From Bryoerythrophyllum caledonicum (Eukaryota; Streptophyta; Bryopsida; Pottiales; Pottiaceae): a stretch of 64,000 bases of DNA. A program made the position numbers and the translations under genes. Positions 34,463 to 47,600 of the stretch are shown here, piece after piece (within the stretch, counting starts at the first letter, position 1; each line of letters starts with the position of its first letter). The notes under the pieces were generated by a model. That model saw only the letters and a program-made list of their open reading frames with translations. It did no database searches and was not told the origin of the DNA. The DNA lies in NCBI GenBank assembly GCA_963971425.1, contig OZ020523.1, positions 11,094,867-11,158,866 of the forward strand, read 5' to 3'.

Positions 34463-34707
34463 ACGTATATACGCTTGTACCCATCATGCTCGGCACCGGT
34501 AAGATCTGGCCCCAAATCCAAAGACCAATCATCAAACTCCGTGGTCTCCTACTCCACCGTAGAAGATTCACCGCGTACCGTCACGGCCGGTGATTGCTAC
34601 TTGATAGCAGAGAGGGCAATAATGCCCCAAGACTCCTCACTCATTGAATCTACAAAAACTCCCATGTAGTGATGATGAAACGGGGCAAAGATATCCCGGG
34701 CATCTTC

Positions 34708-35930
34708 TCAACCAAAGTCCTCGGCCAAGGCTGTAAAGACATGCTGAGCACAAAGCTCCTCAGCTACATATCTCATCGAACGAAAAAACAACTTCGCTTC
34801 CTTGATCTCCATGAGATGTGGCACCGCTATCTCGTGACCATCAGAGTTCGCCTCCAGCACGCGCGGATGGTCACTCAAGTGGCGTTGAACGGCAAAACAG
34901 AGGCCACAAACCAAAACAAAGGTGTTGAGGACAATGGCTGACCTAACAATCAACGAAATTGGCCCTCAGAGAGATCCGGTGCGGCGGTGGTCCATGTCAA
35001 AAAACCCATTGCCCGCTCCCTCTCATCCGCACAAGGCTCCTCGTAAGTTTGGGAAGTAGAATCCCAAACCATGCCCGGACCGCATGTCCTAAAGGCATAA
35101 GATCCCGGGTAGCACATCAACGTGGGGAACGCCCCCGGAGTGAAACCAACGCGGTTGACCACGGCCAATGGTGGCTCATCATCCTTTGTATCCTCCGTGG
35201 AAACACGGTGGTCGTCCAAGATGTCATCGACCTCACGTTGCACGGGCCGTTGCACTTGAGCAAGTGTAGAGGTGAGCGTCGTAGATGATGCCATGTTGGT
35301 CCAAATCCAACGTGGCTGATGGGTGTAAAAGCCGAACGCCGTGGCATCTATAAACATGGGGGGATCAAGAAGGTGATGGATGTATGTCCCATCCTCATGC
35401 ACCTTTGTTTGTGTATCCTTCAATGGGAGTACATTCTGAAAAATGTACCCCAGTGGTGTCAATTGGTGGATAGTCCACCAGTGGATGAGCCTCAGTAAAA
35501 TCGCAAAGATCTTCGATCGTGGATCATTTGAGCCACGTCCACTGCCCGCCCGTCAATGGCCTTGGCAAGGCTATCCGGCAATCACCAAGTCCACGTGACC
35601 TAAGTGGCGAAGATCATCCTCACTGATCAACGTCACATCACGTGGCAACTTGCCAAAACACCTTTGAATTGCAGAAGGTGGTAATTGCTCCGGATACAAC
35701 GCCAGAAGACGTTGAATGTGATGGTGAGCGGCACGGTTGGTAGCAAAGCCACTATCCACGTGGATATACCGTCGTACCTTGAGCCCGGCCTCTAACCCAG
35801 CCGCGGGTTTGTTGCAATACCGGCTCCACAAGGGTATAATCCTTATTGGATGGTTGCCACTGAATAGTGCGAGCCAACAACGGAGTGTATTAGTCCACTG
35901 AAAGCTATGGAGCATCAATAGTATCCACAA
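34708..35930 (-). pseudogene. Retroelement-encoded cytosine-5 DNA methyltransferase
   Basis: Two frames on the minus strand together show the C5-methyltransferase motifs in standard order. Motif I: LALFSG, then GLEAGLKVRRYIHVDSG. Motif IV: DLVIAG-TAG-PCQGH, catalytic Cys codon 35,565-35,567. Motif VI: GYIFQNVLPL, where the usual ENV is QNV. Motif VIII region: HQPRWIWTN. Motif IX region: AFPTLMCYPGSYAFRTCGPG. Motif X: ADERERAMGF. A domain of unknown function, ending RSMRYVAEELCAQHVF, continues to 34,708. It sits between protease and RT, so it belonged to the polyprotein. It would have methylated cytosines in DNA, perhaps the element's own copies. TAG at 35,571-35,573, a TGA soon after and the lost Glu mean this copy is inactive. 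Confidence 0.82.
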
Positions 35931-36378
35931 TCTTCCGACTGCGGCGTGTGAGCTCCTACTGAGTTCCCCATGGAGGAAGGGGATCCTAGCAATGACGTGC
36001 AGGGATTTCCACTAATCTGTACTCATGCGATTCCGCTACCCTCAACATGAAAGCATATGTCTCCTCCAAAAGCGTAGAATCACATGGCAAATTGGATGCG
36101 AAAGCACTACACCCAAACATTGCATCCGCCGTGGTTGTCGCCGCGCTAGGTGCAAAGACAACCAGAATGAGCTCCTTTCTGCCATCATCGGCAGACCACC
36201 CAGGCCTAATCTAGGCCTACTCCGTCCAATTATCCACTCCAAATTCGAGGGGATCAAGTTTCTGCTGACTCACCAAAGTGTCGTAGTTGGTGGCGCCAGT
36301 TACAGCGCACTGGAGAGATACATGAGAGAACAAAGGACCAATTCCCATGCCAAACATCAATTGCAACGGATGTCGAGT

Positions 36379-36654
36379 TTAGTCCATGGCCTTCTCCGTG
36401 CCCCCAACCGATGTAATAATCGTAAGTAGGCAAGGCTCAATGTTTAAAGCACCTAGATTCAAATCCAGGGCTAGCTGCTTATCAATCATCACAGGCTGAG
36501 CTCTGGAGACCAATATTACACGGAGGGGGGTAGCTCGGGAGGAGTTGCCATCCGTACGACCAACCACCATGACTCCGTCATCGTTTATCAAGCGTAGCAC
36601 CTTTAGACGCACATTGCGTTGCTCCCGTGCCAACCGGGCTGTAACGTCAGACAA
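36379..36654 (-). pseudogene. Gypsy protease region
   Basis: The frame contains VILVSRAQPVMIDKQLALDL and further sequence in the position and style of a retropepsin-like domain upstream of RT. The DTG/DSG active site is not clear, so this call rests mainly on position between the zinc knuckle and the methyltransferase. Confidence 0.45.
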
Positions 36655-37123
36655 TTAAGCTACTCCAGAGATGAAGGACTGATCCTTGGAGGACTCCTTT
36701 ACAGGTGTGGAAGTGGCATGGGCCTCTAACGCAAAAATGGCCTTCGCCGCCAACCTGACCCGCATTACCACCAAATCCTCCTCGGTGGGTGGAGCGGTCA
36801 CTGCCTGCGGCACCTCCAGTGATGGCATGGGCACATTGCCCTACATCATACCACTCGCCTGTGGAGTACACCAAATGGTTGAAAATCCGGTGTCAGAAAG
36901 TCCACATCGGCAACTGCAATACCTTATACGCCAAGGTCTGTGTAGCATCTCCATTAGTGGATGAAAATGGTGGGACTAGGATTGGAGTCAGGGCGGCAGT
37001 AGAAGTCGCCGCATCCGCGATGCTGAACAAAAGAAGTAACCATGACTGACCAATGTGGTCCGGCAAAGCCATGTGGCGTGGACAGCCACTACCACCTGGC
37101 ACAAAGAGAGAAGGTGCCACCGC

Positions 37124-38200
37124 CTATGCAATAGTCTGAGCACGAGTGGCAACTGCTGCCACTACCTCCCCTGAAGCGCTATTCAAATAGTGATCTAGGG
37201 CTAAAGATGAGCCATGACCCTTCATCAAAGGTTGTGTGACCGCTACTTGCCCCAAAGAAGCCATCGCACTCATCTGCTTCCTCAGCTCTGCCATTTCAGC
37301 CCGAAGAGTCTTCATGACATCCGATTTAGCAGCCGAAGATCCTGTGTGATTCTTCGGGTGACGAGCAAAATAGTTCTCATCTTTGTGGCCAGTATAGCCA
37401 CAATGTGAACATGTCGTAGACTTCTTCCCCTTGCCTCGAGCCTTTTTTGTAGTCTTGGGCACCTTAGTGTTGGATTTGGCCTTCACGGTGCTTTCCCCCT
37501 TCTTCTTGGAGCAATTGGGTCCCCTTTGGTGTGAAGTGTCTCCTTCCAAGACCAACAATGCACAACCTTTTCAAGTTGAGCCTCTACTAAGCTACCAACC
37601 GCGGTGGCAAGCTTCCTGGACTTAGGAGGTCTATCAGCGCTGTGACCAAATCCGTGGCCTCGCTCAAGCTCAACACTCTATCAAGCGCTTCCACCTCGGC
37701 AAACGCTTGTGCCAAAGTGCGTTCGCATGATACCGGAAAAGAAGATGGGTTCTAATTGACTCCACCATCCGCTTATCCAGCTTAGAGATGAAGATCTTCA
37801 CTAGCTGGTGCTTCGTGAACATATCACCGGCCTGTACAACCATGCTCATCAACTATTCACACTGCGAGAGATCGTCCTTTTCTAGCGGAAATCTTGGATG
37901 CATTGCATCTGATCACGCTTGAATCCTCCGTACTCCACCTCCAAGTGCACCATGAATTGCGTCAAAGGATTGAAGGCTAGCGGATCGCCAACCGCCATCA
38001 ATGCCGCATGTATTGCCACGGCCAAAGATAACATGGCTCTCATGTAAGATCGTTCGGCCACAACAGCGATGCCCTTGCCCTTGAAATCCTCACAGAGGAA
38101 ACCCTCTTCTACCTTGGGCTCCTCGTTGGAAGTCGAGAGTTAGGGAACGACACTTTCCTTGAGCGCACTGACTAACTCCATACGCTGGCACTTACTAACT
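37124..38200 (-). pseudogene. Gypsy gag with zinc knuckle
   Basis: The 37,124-37,558 frame has a basic stretch and one zinc knuckle, CSHCGYTGHKDENYFARH, where a canonical knuckle has CxxCGxxGHxxxxC; the last Cys is replaced, apparently by Tyr. Upstream, 37,670-37,852 (LVKIFISKLDKRMVESIRTH) and neighbouring sequence are capsid-like. Several stops interrupt it. Confidence 0.75.
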
Positions 38201-38639
38201 CCATACGCTGGCACCAGTACTCCTCAACAGGGCACAATTGTGTATCGTACTACCTGGTCCACCTCTTGTATCACTGGACGGCCTCCAATTCCAAATGTTG
38301 GGGCAAGAGCTCGAACGCATATCAGTCGTTAAACGACGGCGTCAGCTACCGCTTCTCCTTCATCTAGGTTTGTTTTCAGAGGCGTCAATTGAGTAGGGAG
38401 ATGCCCCCAGCCCGTCTTAAGAACCTGTCTTATACAACATGACGAGGATCGTCCTCTATGTCATCAAACATGCCATGCCCCAGACCCGAAGCCTACGATC
38501 AGTATTCAATGCCGGAATTGGCTCAAAAGGCTCGTCGGTAACCGACCCTAGCCCAAAGTCTGTGGTGGAAGCACTCTCTGAGTGCTCTGACAGGGGAAGC
38601 AGTAATATCGACTTCGTGTACTGACTATAAAGAACAAAC

Positions 38640-39202
38640 ACCTCGAGATCTATCTACGGATATTTTTTAAAGAATAAGGGTACGAACGGGCAACCTGCAC
38701 CTGCAAAATCACCAAACTTTGTGGTTCATCGGTCATCACCTCCGACTAGCACATGTCCGACTACAACCCCCCACATAGAAAGGTCTTGCCGACCATGAAC
38801 TCAACTTCACTCCTACGGTACCCTATCACGATCTAGTACAACGAGAAATAGGGCCACCGGAAAACACTGCCAACAAGCCCGCAACAAGGGGAGGTACCAC
38901 ACAAGAATCCAGGAATCAAAACCGGATCCTCTCCTCGAACCATATAAAAGCATAAAAGACAAGGGCTCAAAGCCACCGGCATACGCCTGCAATGGATGGC
39001 CCGAGTCGAAAACCTGCAGTACCAAAGTCTAGCACGAAGGAAAGATTGGAACTTGTCTGCCGTGTTCAAAAATACAAACCCTCCAATGAAATGCAATTCA
39101 ATAGGTGAGAAATGCGACAAACGTCAATCCACTACTAAAATTGGAATAAATGGCGGAATCCCAAACTATAGGTACAAATGTCACTCACATACAAGTAACA
39201 AT
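38640..39202 (-). other. Probable 5' LTR/leader of the gypsy element
   Basis: Non-coding DNA upstream of gag. A TATA-like box (CTTTTATATGG on the minus strand, near 38,942) fits a retroelement promoter. The matching 3' LTR was not found, partly because the outer boundary is occupied by the next element. Confidence 0.4.
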
Positions 39203-40106
39203 GCTCTTGTAATCAACGACGCTAGAATGTGAGCGGTGAGCAGTGAGCAGTGAGTAATGAGGAGGGAGGATAAAAATGGACATGAATAATCTAATTATAG
39301 GAATTTTCTATAAACAATATTTGGAATTTTCTAAAAAAGGTAAAATTTTGCAACCTATTACCGTGGTTTTCAAATGTCTTCTGTGATTTTTCACTTACAA
39401 ATTGGCTATGAAATTGCTTTGCATGAAAATAAATGTTGAATTTTAGGGACAAACCTAACCAAAATTTAATATGGAGTTGACTATTTCTCGTCATTAAATG
39501 GATGAATAAGTTTGGATGATATATTTCATGGATGGACAGAGTTTATGGATGAATGAAGTTTAGGGCATCCATTTAAAATCTCATCTAGTTTAACGAAAAT
39601 TTCTCTATGAGCAACATGAAATTTAATGGAAAACAAAAATTATATTAGTTTTAAATGCTTCATAATTCATCCCGCATAAAAAAATATACCTTTCAAGAGT
39701 GAAGAGGAATCACTAAACTACAAGATTTTAAAGAAGTTAAAAGAGGTTCTTCTATGCCAAAGAGCCTACTAGGCCCATTTTTATTTTATTTTTTTGTCTG
39801 ATTTTTTTGATTTTTTTTCCCGTTCCCAACAACAGGTAAAACATGTTTCAAAATTTTTTTCCTCAACAAATTCTACTATTTCTACAAGTGAGAGTCGTTG
39901 AACTTCACAAGTTTTTTGTGAAGCCCAAAAGGGTTCCTCGGTACCAAGGAGCCATTTTGGCCCTCCAAAGTTTTGTGTAGTTTCAAAGTTAAATTATAAA
40001 AGAGGCAATAACTTGCCATAACTACTATGACCAAAACAAAAAAACTTAGAGATTACTATTGCGGAGTAGGAGCTGTACTTCATTGAAACTAAGACTTGGT
40101 GCATGT

Positions 40107-40132
40107 ATGCCATATTTAACTATTTCTGGACT
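40107..40132 (+). repeat. Left terminal inverted repeat of the giant element
   Basis: Starts ATGCCATATTTAACTATTTC and ends in CTGGACT. It pairs with 58,529-58,554 with one mismatch (G for A near the inner end). Confidence 0.9.
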
Positions 40133-40629
40133 ATGAGGTGAATTTTGGACTAAGGACTAAAAGATAGATCCGGAGATGTGCCTCATAAAAGATAGTGAAG
40201 CATAAAAGTCGAGGAGTTTAGAGTACTATTCTAGCATTAAATGCATCACCAATGACACTTATGAAGGAAGAAATGGCTAGAGCGACCAAATTTGAATTTA
40301 GACAATACGTGAGTCCGCAGCATGCAGCCGGATATCTCCGGGTAAATATCAAGGTGGAATTCAGAAGAAGAACCGAGTCCTGAGAACAAAAATTGATTGA
40401 CATACTGTACATCACAAATGTGTGGTTGGGAAAAATGTGGTAGGGAAAACTGGGACAGAGCTGCGGACAGAAAATACTCGCAATTGATAGAACATGCAAT
40501 CAGATATCTCCGGATGAAATCAGAGTAAGAGTCCAATACTAAACTGTTTCATTATAAAAAAGTGTCACACAATAAATGAGGGGTGGCCGTTGCTAAGAGG
40601 CGCGTGTAATCTATGGAAAATCGATTCAA

Positions 40630-41085
40630 CTATTCTAATTTAAGTGCTTTACAGATGCCCTCTACCCGTCCAGTATGGTGCCTCCCATAAGTTAGATAAT
40701 GAACTATAGCCTTTCTAGGATTCTTGAATGGATCTAGATCTGCAACAACAACACATTTGGGCCACAAATAATGCCTTGTTCGAGGATTAAATGAAGCCTT
40801 CTTGAAGATGTGGAGAAACCTAACATAGCTGGGCCTTCGAGTCTGTTTGCTGGCATAGCAAAAAAGAATATCTGATAAGATGTCTGGGGGCAATAACACT
40901 TGGGCCGCCTCCATGAGCCTATCTGGACGCATAGTAGACCAGATCCCGACATTGAAATACCGCAGTAGTATTCGAATAACATCTGCCATGTCATCAAAGG
41001 AAGGCAGCTGCGTGGAACGGGATTTGGCCGAGTCAAGGACCTCGTCCGAGCAGAGAGGATCGCGGAGAGATATGATTATGACCTG
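40630..41085 (-). CDS. FCP1/HAD-like domain fragment of the giant element
   Basis: Follows an acceptor (TTCTTATTTGCAG) at about 41,086 and ends at TAG 40,630-40,632. It holds the second half of an FCP1-like fold: LLRYFNVGIWSTMRPDRLME, LLPPDILSDILFCYAS, then VVVADLDPFKNPRKA, which lines up with the VDDTPLKN motif of the neighbouring gene. The part with the nucleophilic DxD box is missing, and no convincing upstream exon was found at 41.1-41.4 kb. It may be the end of a longer transcript from the gene at 41.6 kb, or a degenerate duplicate. Confidence 0.5.
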   Translation of the reverse strand, partial: QVIIISLRDPLCSDEVLDSAKSRSTQLPSFDDMADVIRILLRYFNVGIWSTMRPDRLMEAAQVLLPPDILSDILFCYASKQTRRPSYVRFLHIFKKASFNPRTRHYLWPKCVVVADLDPFKNPRKAIVHYLTYGRHHTGRVEGICKALKLE

Positions 41086-41626
41086 CAAATAAGAAGGCAA
41101 GACCATCAAATTAGAAATAGAGCATTGGAATGAGGAGAAAATATGGTAGGAGGAGTTCAAGTGACACGAATTCGACCGGAGATCTCCGGGTGACCCTCCC
41201 AGACCAACGTTCGGCAGTCGAAATGGTCAGGAGAATACTTAGAAGTGATCACAGATATTGGAAGGTGAAGCTTGGAGGCGAGACACTAACAATAACAAAT
41301 AAAAAGAAGGACCTCAACAAATAATGTTACTGACAACAACATTTATCTTCAAAATTGAATGGTCGAAATCCCACAGACATCCTTGACTTAACATTTACAA
41401 AGCATAGAGTTTATAATATCCAGTATAATTCATTGTTCTAAGAAGCCGAAATTATGCCCTTCACCACGGACCGGGCCTCTTTGGAATTTTTGTCTATTGG
41501 ATCACTGGCAAACATCAATGGATGACGTCTAACAAAGTCGGGAACATCCTCATTTGACGCTAGCAGTCCGTAGAGCCATGGGAGAAAAATGGTGGACAAC
41601 CAGGTTTCTTTCGAATTCCTAGTCCA

Positions 41627-44600
41627 TCATGGCGGATGAACTGCGCTGAATGTATCATTAAGGACGTTCTTTAGTGGAGTATCGTCCACAAGCAAGACAT
41701 CCTTGGGAGACCTGGGCCACGCCTTGGTGTTATAAATTGTCAGGTCCTCAAGGAAAATTGGCTTCGACGGATGGAATGGGAGCGTATATGATGTTTTTGT
41801 GCAATGGGCCTGCGTCAGGATTGTGACGCCTTCCGGAATGACAGCACCTTTCTTGCGCAACTCCTTGATAATATCCACAATATTCTTTTCCACCACACTG
41901 CTCCAGAATGAGACAGTAGCCTTCTCTCCCACGAAGTTCAGGAGTTCAGTGGAACCAGACCTTACTTTGATGACTCTCGGTTGTCCCTGTTTGAATTCCC
42001 CCATGTGCACAAGAACTCCATTTAAGTCAAACACGACATGATAAACCCGATTGGATGTTACCTGATCCTCGGTTGGAGGCTCTCGGACGATCGTAGTAGG
42101 CTTCGTCGAACCTGAACCCAAAATAGGAGTACGTAGGCTGAGATGAGGAAGTTGTTCAGCAAAGTGAAATTTCAATTATACATATAGAAGTGTTCCGCAC
42201 TCACAATCCAGAATTGTTCGATGGAAGAATGAGCACTATATAGATGATGGCACATAAGTATGAATGTACATATTAGGCACCTGGGATAGTAGGTGGAGTA
42301 TCCCTAGAAGTCTGAGCTACACCAGCGACTTGAGCAGTCTGTGCGGGGTTTCTGTCACCGACATCCTTCGACTGTGTTGATCCTACGGACCCCTGAATAG
42401 CAGTAACGAAGTGGTAAGAATAAGGTCAGCATCGAATGAACTGTCCTTAGAACAATGAAGAAGGTTTGATGGACAAGTAACTATTCACCTTATCTTTCTG
42501 GGCCCTTGTCCGAATTGTAGGTGGAGGAGGAGGAGCTTTCGCCGTAGGATTCTTCGCGATTGCTTTTTTCTTCTCTTTTTGAGCCAACTGCCCGTGGCTC
42601 CGCGGAGGGCTGCGTAGAGGGCTCATAGCATGTAATTCACGCAATGTCTGCTACGCCGACGCCTCATCCATCGTTTGATCGGTGTCACGCAACGTCAAGT
42701 CTTCGGCACTCTTGCACACAACCTCCACTTCTGGACGCGTCCTCGAAAGGTCGGCCAGCGGGAGATCTCCGGGTGCTCTTTGGGAAACGTCAAAGTCCAG
42801 GCGATCAGACATTGCCGTGTCATCGTCCCGATCAGGCGAAGGAGAACGTGGCATGCCGGAATGCCAACTGGTTTCCTTTTCAGAAGTACCGAGTCTAGCG
42901 TCCGGAGTAGAGTTGCTTCTCGAACTAGGCGAGGCTTGCCTGATAGGAAGAGGTGGTTCATCAACGTCTATCTGTATGGGGCGGATTGGGGTGCCCGCAC
43001 CGACGATCCGCGCGGCAATGGCCAAGGACTGGAGTCCAATGTTGGGTGCCGCTGATGAACTCAGTTCATACCGCACATCAACTTCAATCATCGTGGCATC
43101 AGGTGTCTGCATCACATTGACGAAGTCAGTGTGAAAAACATTAGGATGCAATACAAATGAGAACAGTATGATACACCCGGAGATCTCCGGTTCAAAGTGG
43201 TCTATGTCTACCGGGTGAACTATATCTGAGCAAGGCGATGAGAAATATGAGCCCTAAAATATGCAGGGCATCCTAAACGTATGAACAGCCGGAGATCTCC
43301 GGGTCATGAAGTTTTCTTAGTTGTTATACCTCGCCGCTGTAGTTCATCCTCGACATTGCCCGTGTTAGAACACCAGCGCCTGGAGTTGACCCAGTGATGG
43401 CAGTCTCCTCTGACTCCTCTGCAGCGGCGTCGGGTACGTCGGCTAAGAGATTCATGTGGTACTTGAATATTTCTTCTGCGCAGGATTCTGCCTTGAGTTT
43501 GGCATCTTCGCTGCTCACAATCTCGAGGACCCGCGCATCGTGAGTCTGCAAGATAAAGCCTTCGTAAGGCGTCATCCAAAACATATAACTGAAGACGGAC
43601 CACAAATCTATGACGTTGAGGTGCTTGGGAAGGATGTCCTGCTTACCAATCCGAGGTATGTTAAATGTGGTCCACCATGGACATTGACGACCACCATATC
43701 CTCTCTAATGAACCCCGTGAACAACAAATCAAGGACCGAGATCCTCAGCTCTGGGACACCGATTTGCTTCCAGCGCTGGATGGTTTCTGGATGTTGAGCA
43801 GCTGAATAGAAGGCCTCCATTTTGTCTGCGTGGACTTTGTAGAGCCTCTTGAATGACTGAGCAGGCGTCTCACTCGAGTTGTATTCATATAGGAATACAC
43901 AATACACTGCCTCCTCGACCCCGATTACTGGGGTCGGAAACCAATCACCTGGGTGGGGGAAGTAGTAGACCACATGCGTCGCCCACAATTTCACCTTGCC
44001 CCTGGACTCTCTCTGCCGAAGATTGATGTACCTCTTCAATTCAACAAATCCCGCGACATCGGTGATAAGGACGGACGGTGATCTGACCCTTGTCCTCCCG
44101 TCCTTCGTGTCCACTTCCAGATGGTCGAAAATGGTTCTGAAGTCCAACGCATCCAGGACCTGTGCACGGCATATGTCGTCTTTCACGCGATAGAGGAAAA
44201 AGAAGTAAAAGTGAGGGTCATTGACGTTACGCCACTCCTGAATGTCCGGCATGATAAGTACTTCGGCGATCTCGCCCCTTCTCTCTGGCATAACCCTGCA
44301 GGTGTATTTGGAGTCGAACAGGGACTTGTCATCCGTGGGTGTGGCCTCGGCAGCATCCTCAACGATGTGTTGACTCCAGATGGACACAAGGACGTCCGGG
44401 GTGGGGTCGGTTTCCTTGTTGATCGCCTTTAGTTGACCCTCAAGCCAAGCTTTACCCTTGGCAGAGTGAATAGCGGCGTCCACCCAGGACTCGAGCTGAA
44501 CCCGTCCAATATCCCACTCTGCCGCAAAGGCGTCCCACTGCTCCTTCGTGTAAGGGACGAAGTCAGCAGCCTTCGAGGGAAGGGGGTGCGACTTGTAATT

Positions 44601-47600
44601 TAACATGAGTTCATTCTTCATAGCCTGGATTCTCTTCTCCCTCTTCGCCGCTTTCTCGAGTGTCTCGGCCTGCCCTTTCATAGTACCTTGGTTTGCCGCT
44701 TTGGAGGACTTCACATAGACCTTCTTCGCGAGCACTAACTCCGCGAGGTAGTCAAGGTCTTCAGCGCGCATTTTATAGAGTGGCTTGAAGTCGTTCTACA
44801 CCAAAGGCTTCCGCTTCAGCTTAGCTGGATCGCCAGTCTTCCCGTTCGAGTCTGGTAGGAGTCCAGCGACAAACATCCTATCGATTACGATCCACTTCTG
44901 GACCACCGCGTCATCCATCTCGAATAGAAGAGGGACCTTCGCGTCTTTTGGATCAGTTTTGCCAAGGTGAGTGAAAACCGTCGGCACCACTTGCCGTTGG
45001 AACGTCTGCAATAATATATAACTCAGTGTGTGAGCACCCGGAGATCTCCGGTAGATTGGATTTGTTGCTTGAAGAATGAGCTCATTGATGAAATTGAAAT
45101 ATATTCAGGTGGAGGATGTAAGCTTACCGAGAATTCGTCAGATTGTGGATGACCATAGAGTTGGGGGGCGGGTTTTCCAAACTCAAACTACTTCACTCTG
45201 CACGTTTGCAGCTGCTCGGTAAAACTCTGCTCCTTCCGCAGACCCGTCAGATCTTGGTTCAGAGCGCGCGAGAGTTGTAGCAGGGTCATGTCTTTGGGGT
45301 TTGGTTTGGTCCAAACCGGGATGATAGAGAAGTGCGATATTTCTTCGAGCGTCCACGTTGATGGCAGTTCGTGTGATAAGATCTTGTGCGCCTCCACAGT
45401 ATACTGACCACCAATAATGTAAAAGTGTGTCGTGTCCCTAAGGCAGTCCTCCTTCGTCGGTTTGGTCGCGAAGAACTCCACCTTAGTTCCGTCAAGTTTA
45501 TTCTTCAGTGGCAAGACTCGAATGTGAATCTCTGGAGCCGTGGCCTTCGAGGACGCACGAACTGCATTGATGATTCCTTCGAGCCGTTCTTTCTGGATGC
45601 CCCTGTACACTAATCCTCCAGGGGGGGCCCTATGTAGATTATTGAAATGAACGAGCTTCACGACATCTTTCTTCGTGACAGGGTCTTCTATCGTCAAAGG
45701 CTTATTCTTGAGTATGTATATGTTCTTGAACGCGTCGTCGAGAATCTTGCCAATTGCTTCAACTTCAGTCCTCTTCATTTTGGCGAGGTCAGCCTGTGTG
45801 AAGTTCAGGCGCTTTTCGATCGCCAGGCCAGGCTCATCGGCCTTCGCTTTCTTTCTCTTCTCTGCCCGCGACGAGGAACCTGGGGTCGAAGTTTTCAAGG
45901 TTGTCTTGCGTTTTCTTCCCGGGGTTGATTGTGGTGTCGGGGACAGAATGGGTGTCGGGTCTGGAACGGGCTTTTGGGACTTCTCTTGTGCTTCTGCCAT
46001 CCACTTCTACTGCTCATTAACGTACGCCGGGCTCCATGTATCAGTCGTGGGAGGGCTGAATAAGAAGTTTTCATTCTGACATGTCTCCACCATCTCATCC
46101 GAAATCTTAGATGCCTCCAGAATCAAGCCGTATATGAGAGGCTCGGTGGATGAGTCCACGTTCTCCTGGACGACAAGGAGGCAGACCTCGTCGTCAAGAC
46201 CCTGCATCTCTAGAACCTCGAGTCCAATGTCGGGGTGTCCCCGTTTCCCAATCCGAAGTTGGGGGACGTATTTCCAGGCTTCTTCAGAGGTTTTCAAGAG
46301 CTTCATTCCCCACTGGCTAATGCTCTCTCGGCATTTGTAGACGTAGCCAACATTGTGAATTCCTCTGTAGACAAACTCAGGGAGCCAGAACTCTACAAAC
46401 GCCCCAAGCTTCCCGGGACGACTTTCAGTCGGAAGTGTGGTTGTCCACGAATCCCTGCAAGATGAGTTCGAAAGAACACAAACGCAATTAGAAATCACTG
46501 CAATTGACCGGTAACCTATGGAGAGTCCGTCACTCAAAACCGGCTGTATTCCTAGGGATGGATGATAGAAATCGAGCTTCTAAATCATTTTATTACTGCC
46601 CAAGCTAGGGGAGGTCTTCGCACAATTATCAGATCTACAGACACTTGACTCATCTTAAATCGCTTGAAGTATCTTGCATGAGCTCAGCCGGAGATCTCCG
46701 GTTCGTCAGGTTCGATCTCTAGTCGGCGTGAGGGGGTATCGAAACATGCTTGAAACGTCCCGAGATCTACAGCTCTCTGTCGGATTGTGAGTAGCAATGG
46801 CGTTTGTTTTCGTTTAATTCCATTGCGAAAGTATCCGGAGATCTCCGGCTGATTTGCGGATGTCGTGTGCATTCGTCCAGGAACGATTCGATACGTATCA
46901 GTCGGAGCCAATTCTGTTCTGAACCGGAGATCTCCGGATGATGACCAGAATGTCGAGTTTCACGATATTCTCATCTTCCTACGCGCGTATATGCACTACT
47001 TCGTAACGTCCGGAGATTTCCGGATATTTTTGAGATTTTTTAAATCGTTGGAAAATATGTCAAGATTCATCATTCCTCGACATTATCCGGAGATCTCCGG
47101 CTGATTATTGGAACTCCGTATTCCGTTCGGGATGCAACCGGAGATCTCCAGCTGATGCAAGTACGGATTAACATTGCACTAATCGCAACTTACCATTACG
47201 CGTATATTCACATTCATTCACAGAGAAGTTTGACATACTACTCTGGAAGTTTTACATACTCAAAATTCATGTTTTAAATTACAAACAGACTGAGACGTAT
47301 CAAATGCTCACACAATGCTTTCAATAACCGACCTTACATACAGGAAATTAAATCTACAAATGTTCCGATGGAACGCCAAATGTGACGTTTGCACATGGAT
47401 TACTCTTGTCATTAAATCGGACCGGACTCGAAGGACTCAGTATGGACAAGCACATTCTAACGTTCGTACAATACCATAATCACACGCAAATTCATGAATT
47501 GAAACACACTTCTGTTCATGGGACATCAAAAATAAAATCGACTATAGCCTAACAGATATCTGAATTCTAGTACTCATCCTCTGAGGTTTCTCTTCATTAT

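Larger units (their letters stand above)
29590..39214 (-). mobile_element. Ty3/gypsy retrotransposon carrying a DNA methyltransferase
   Basis: On the minus strand the order is gag with zinc knuckle (~37.1-38.2 kb), protease (~36.4-36.65), cytosine-5 DNA methyltransferase (~34.97-35.93), reverse transcriptase (~34.46 to 33.5, then interrupted by a 1.9 kb insertion), RNase H (31.54-31.27), integrase (30.82-30.2) and a PHD-like Cys motif (~29.85-29.6). Frames are broken by TAG, TGA and small shifts, so the copy is dead. The right end is cut by the element starting at 39,215. Both LTR ends were not resolved. Confidence 0.8.

Noticed and set aside
46684..47104. Short frames containing PEISG peptides
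   Set aside because: PEISG is simply the translation of the palindrome CCGGAGATCTCCGG; these frames lie in an intron of the minus-strand gene or its surroundings.
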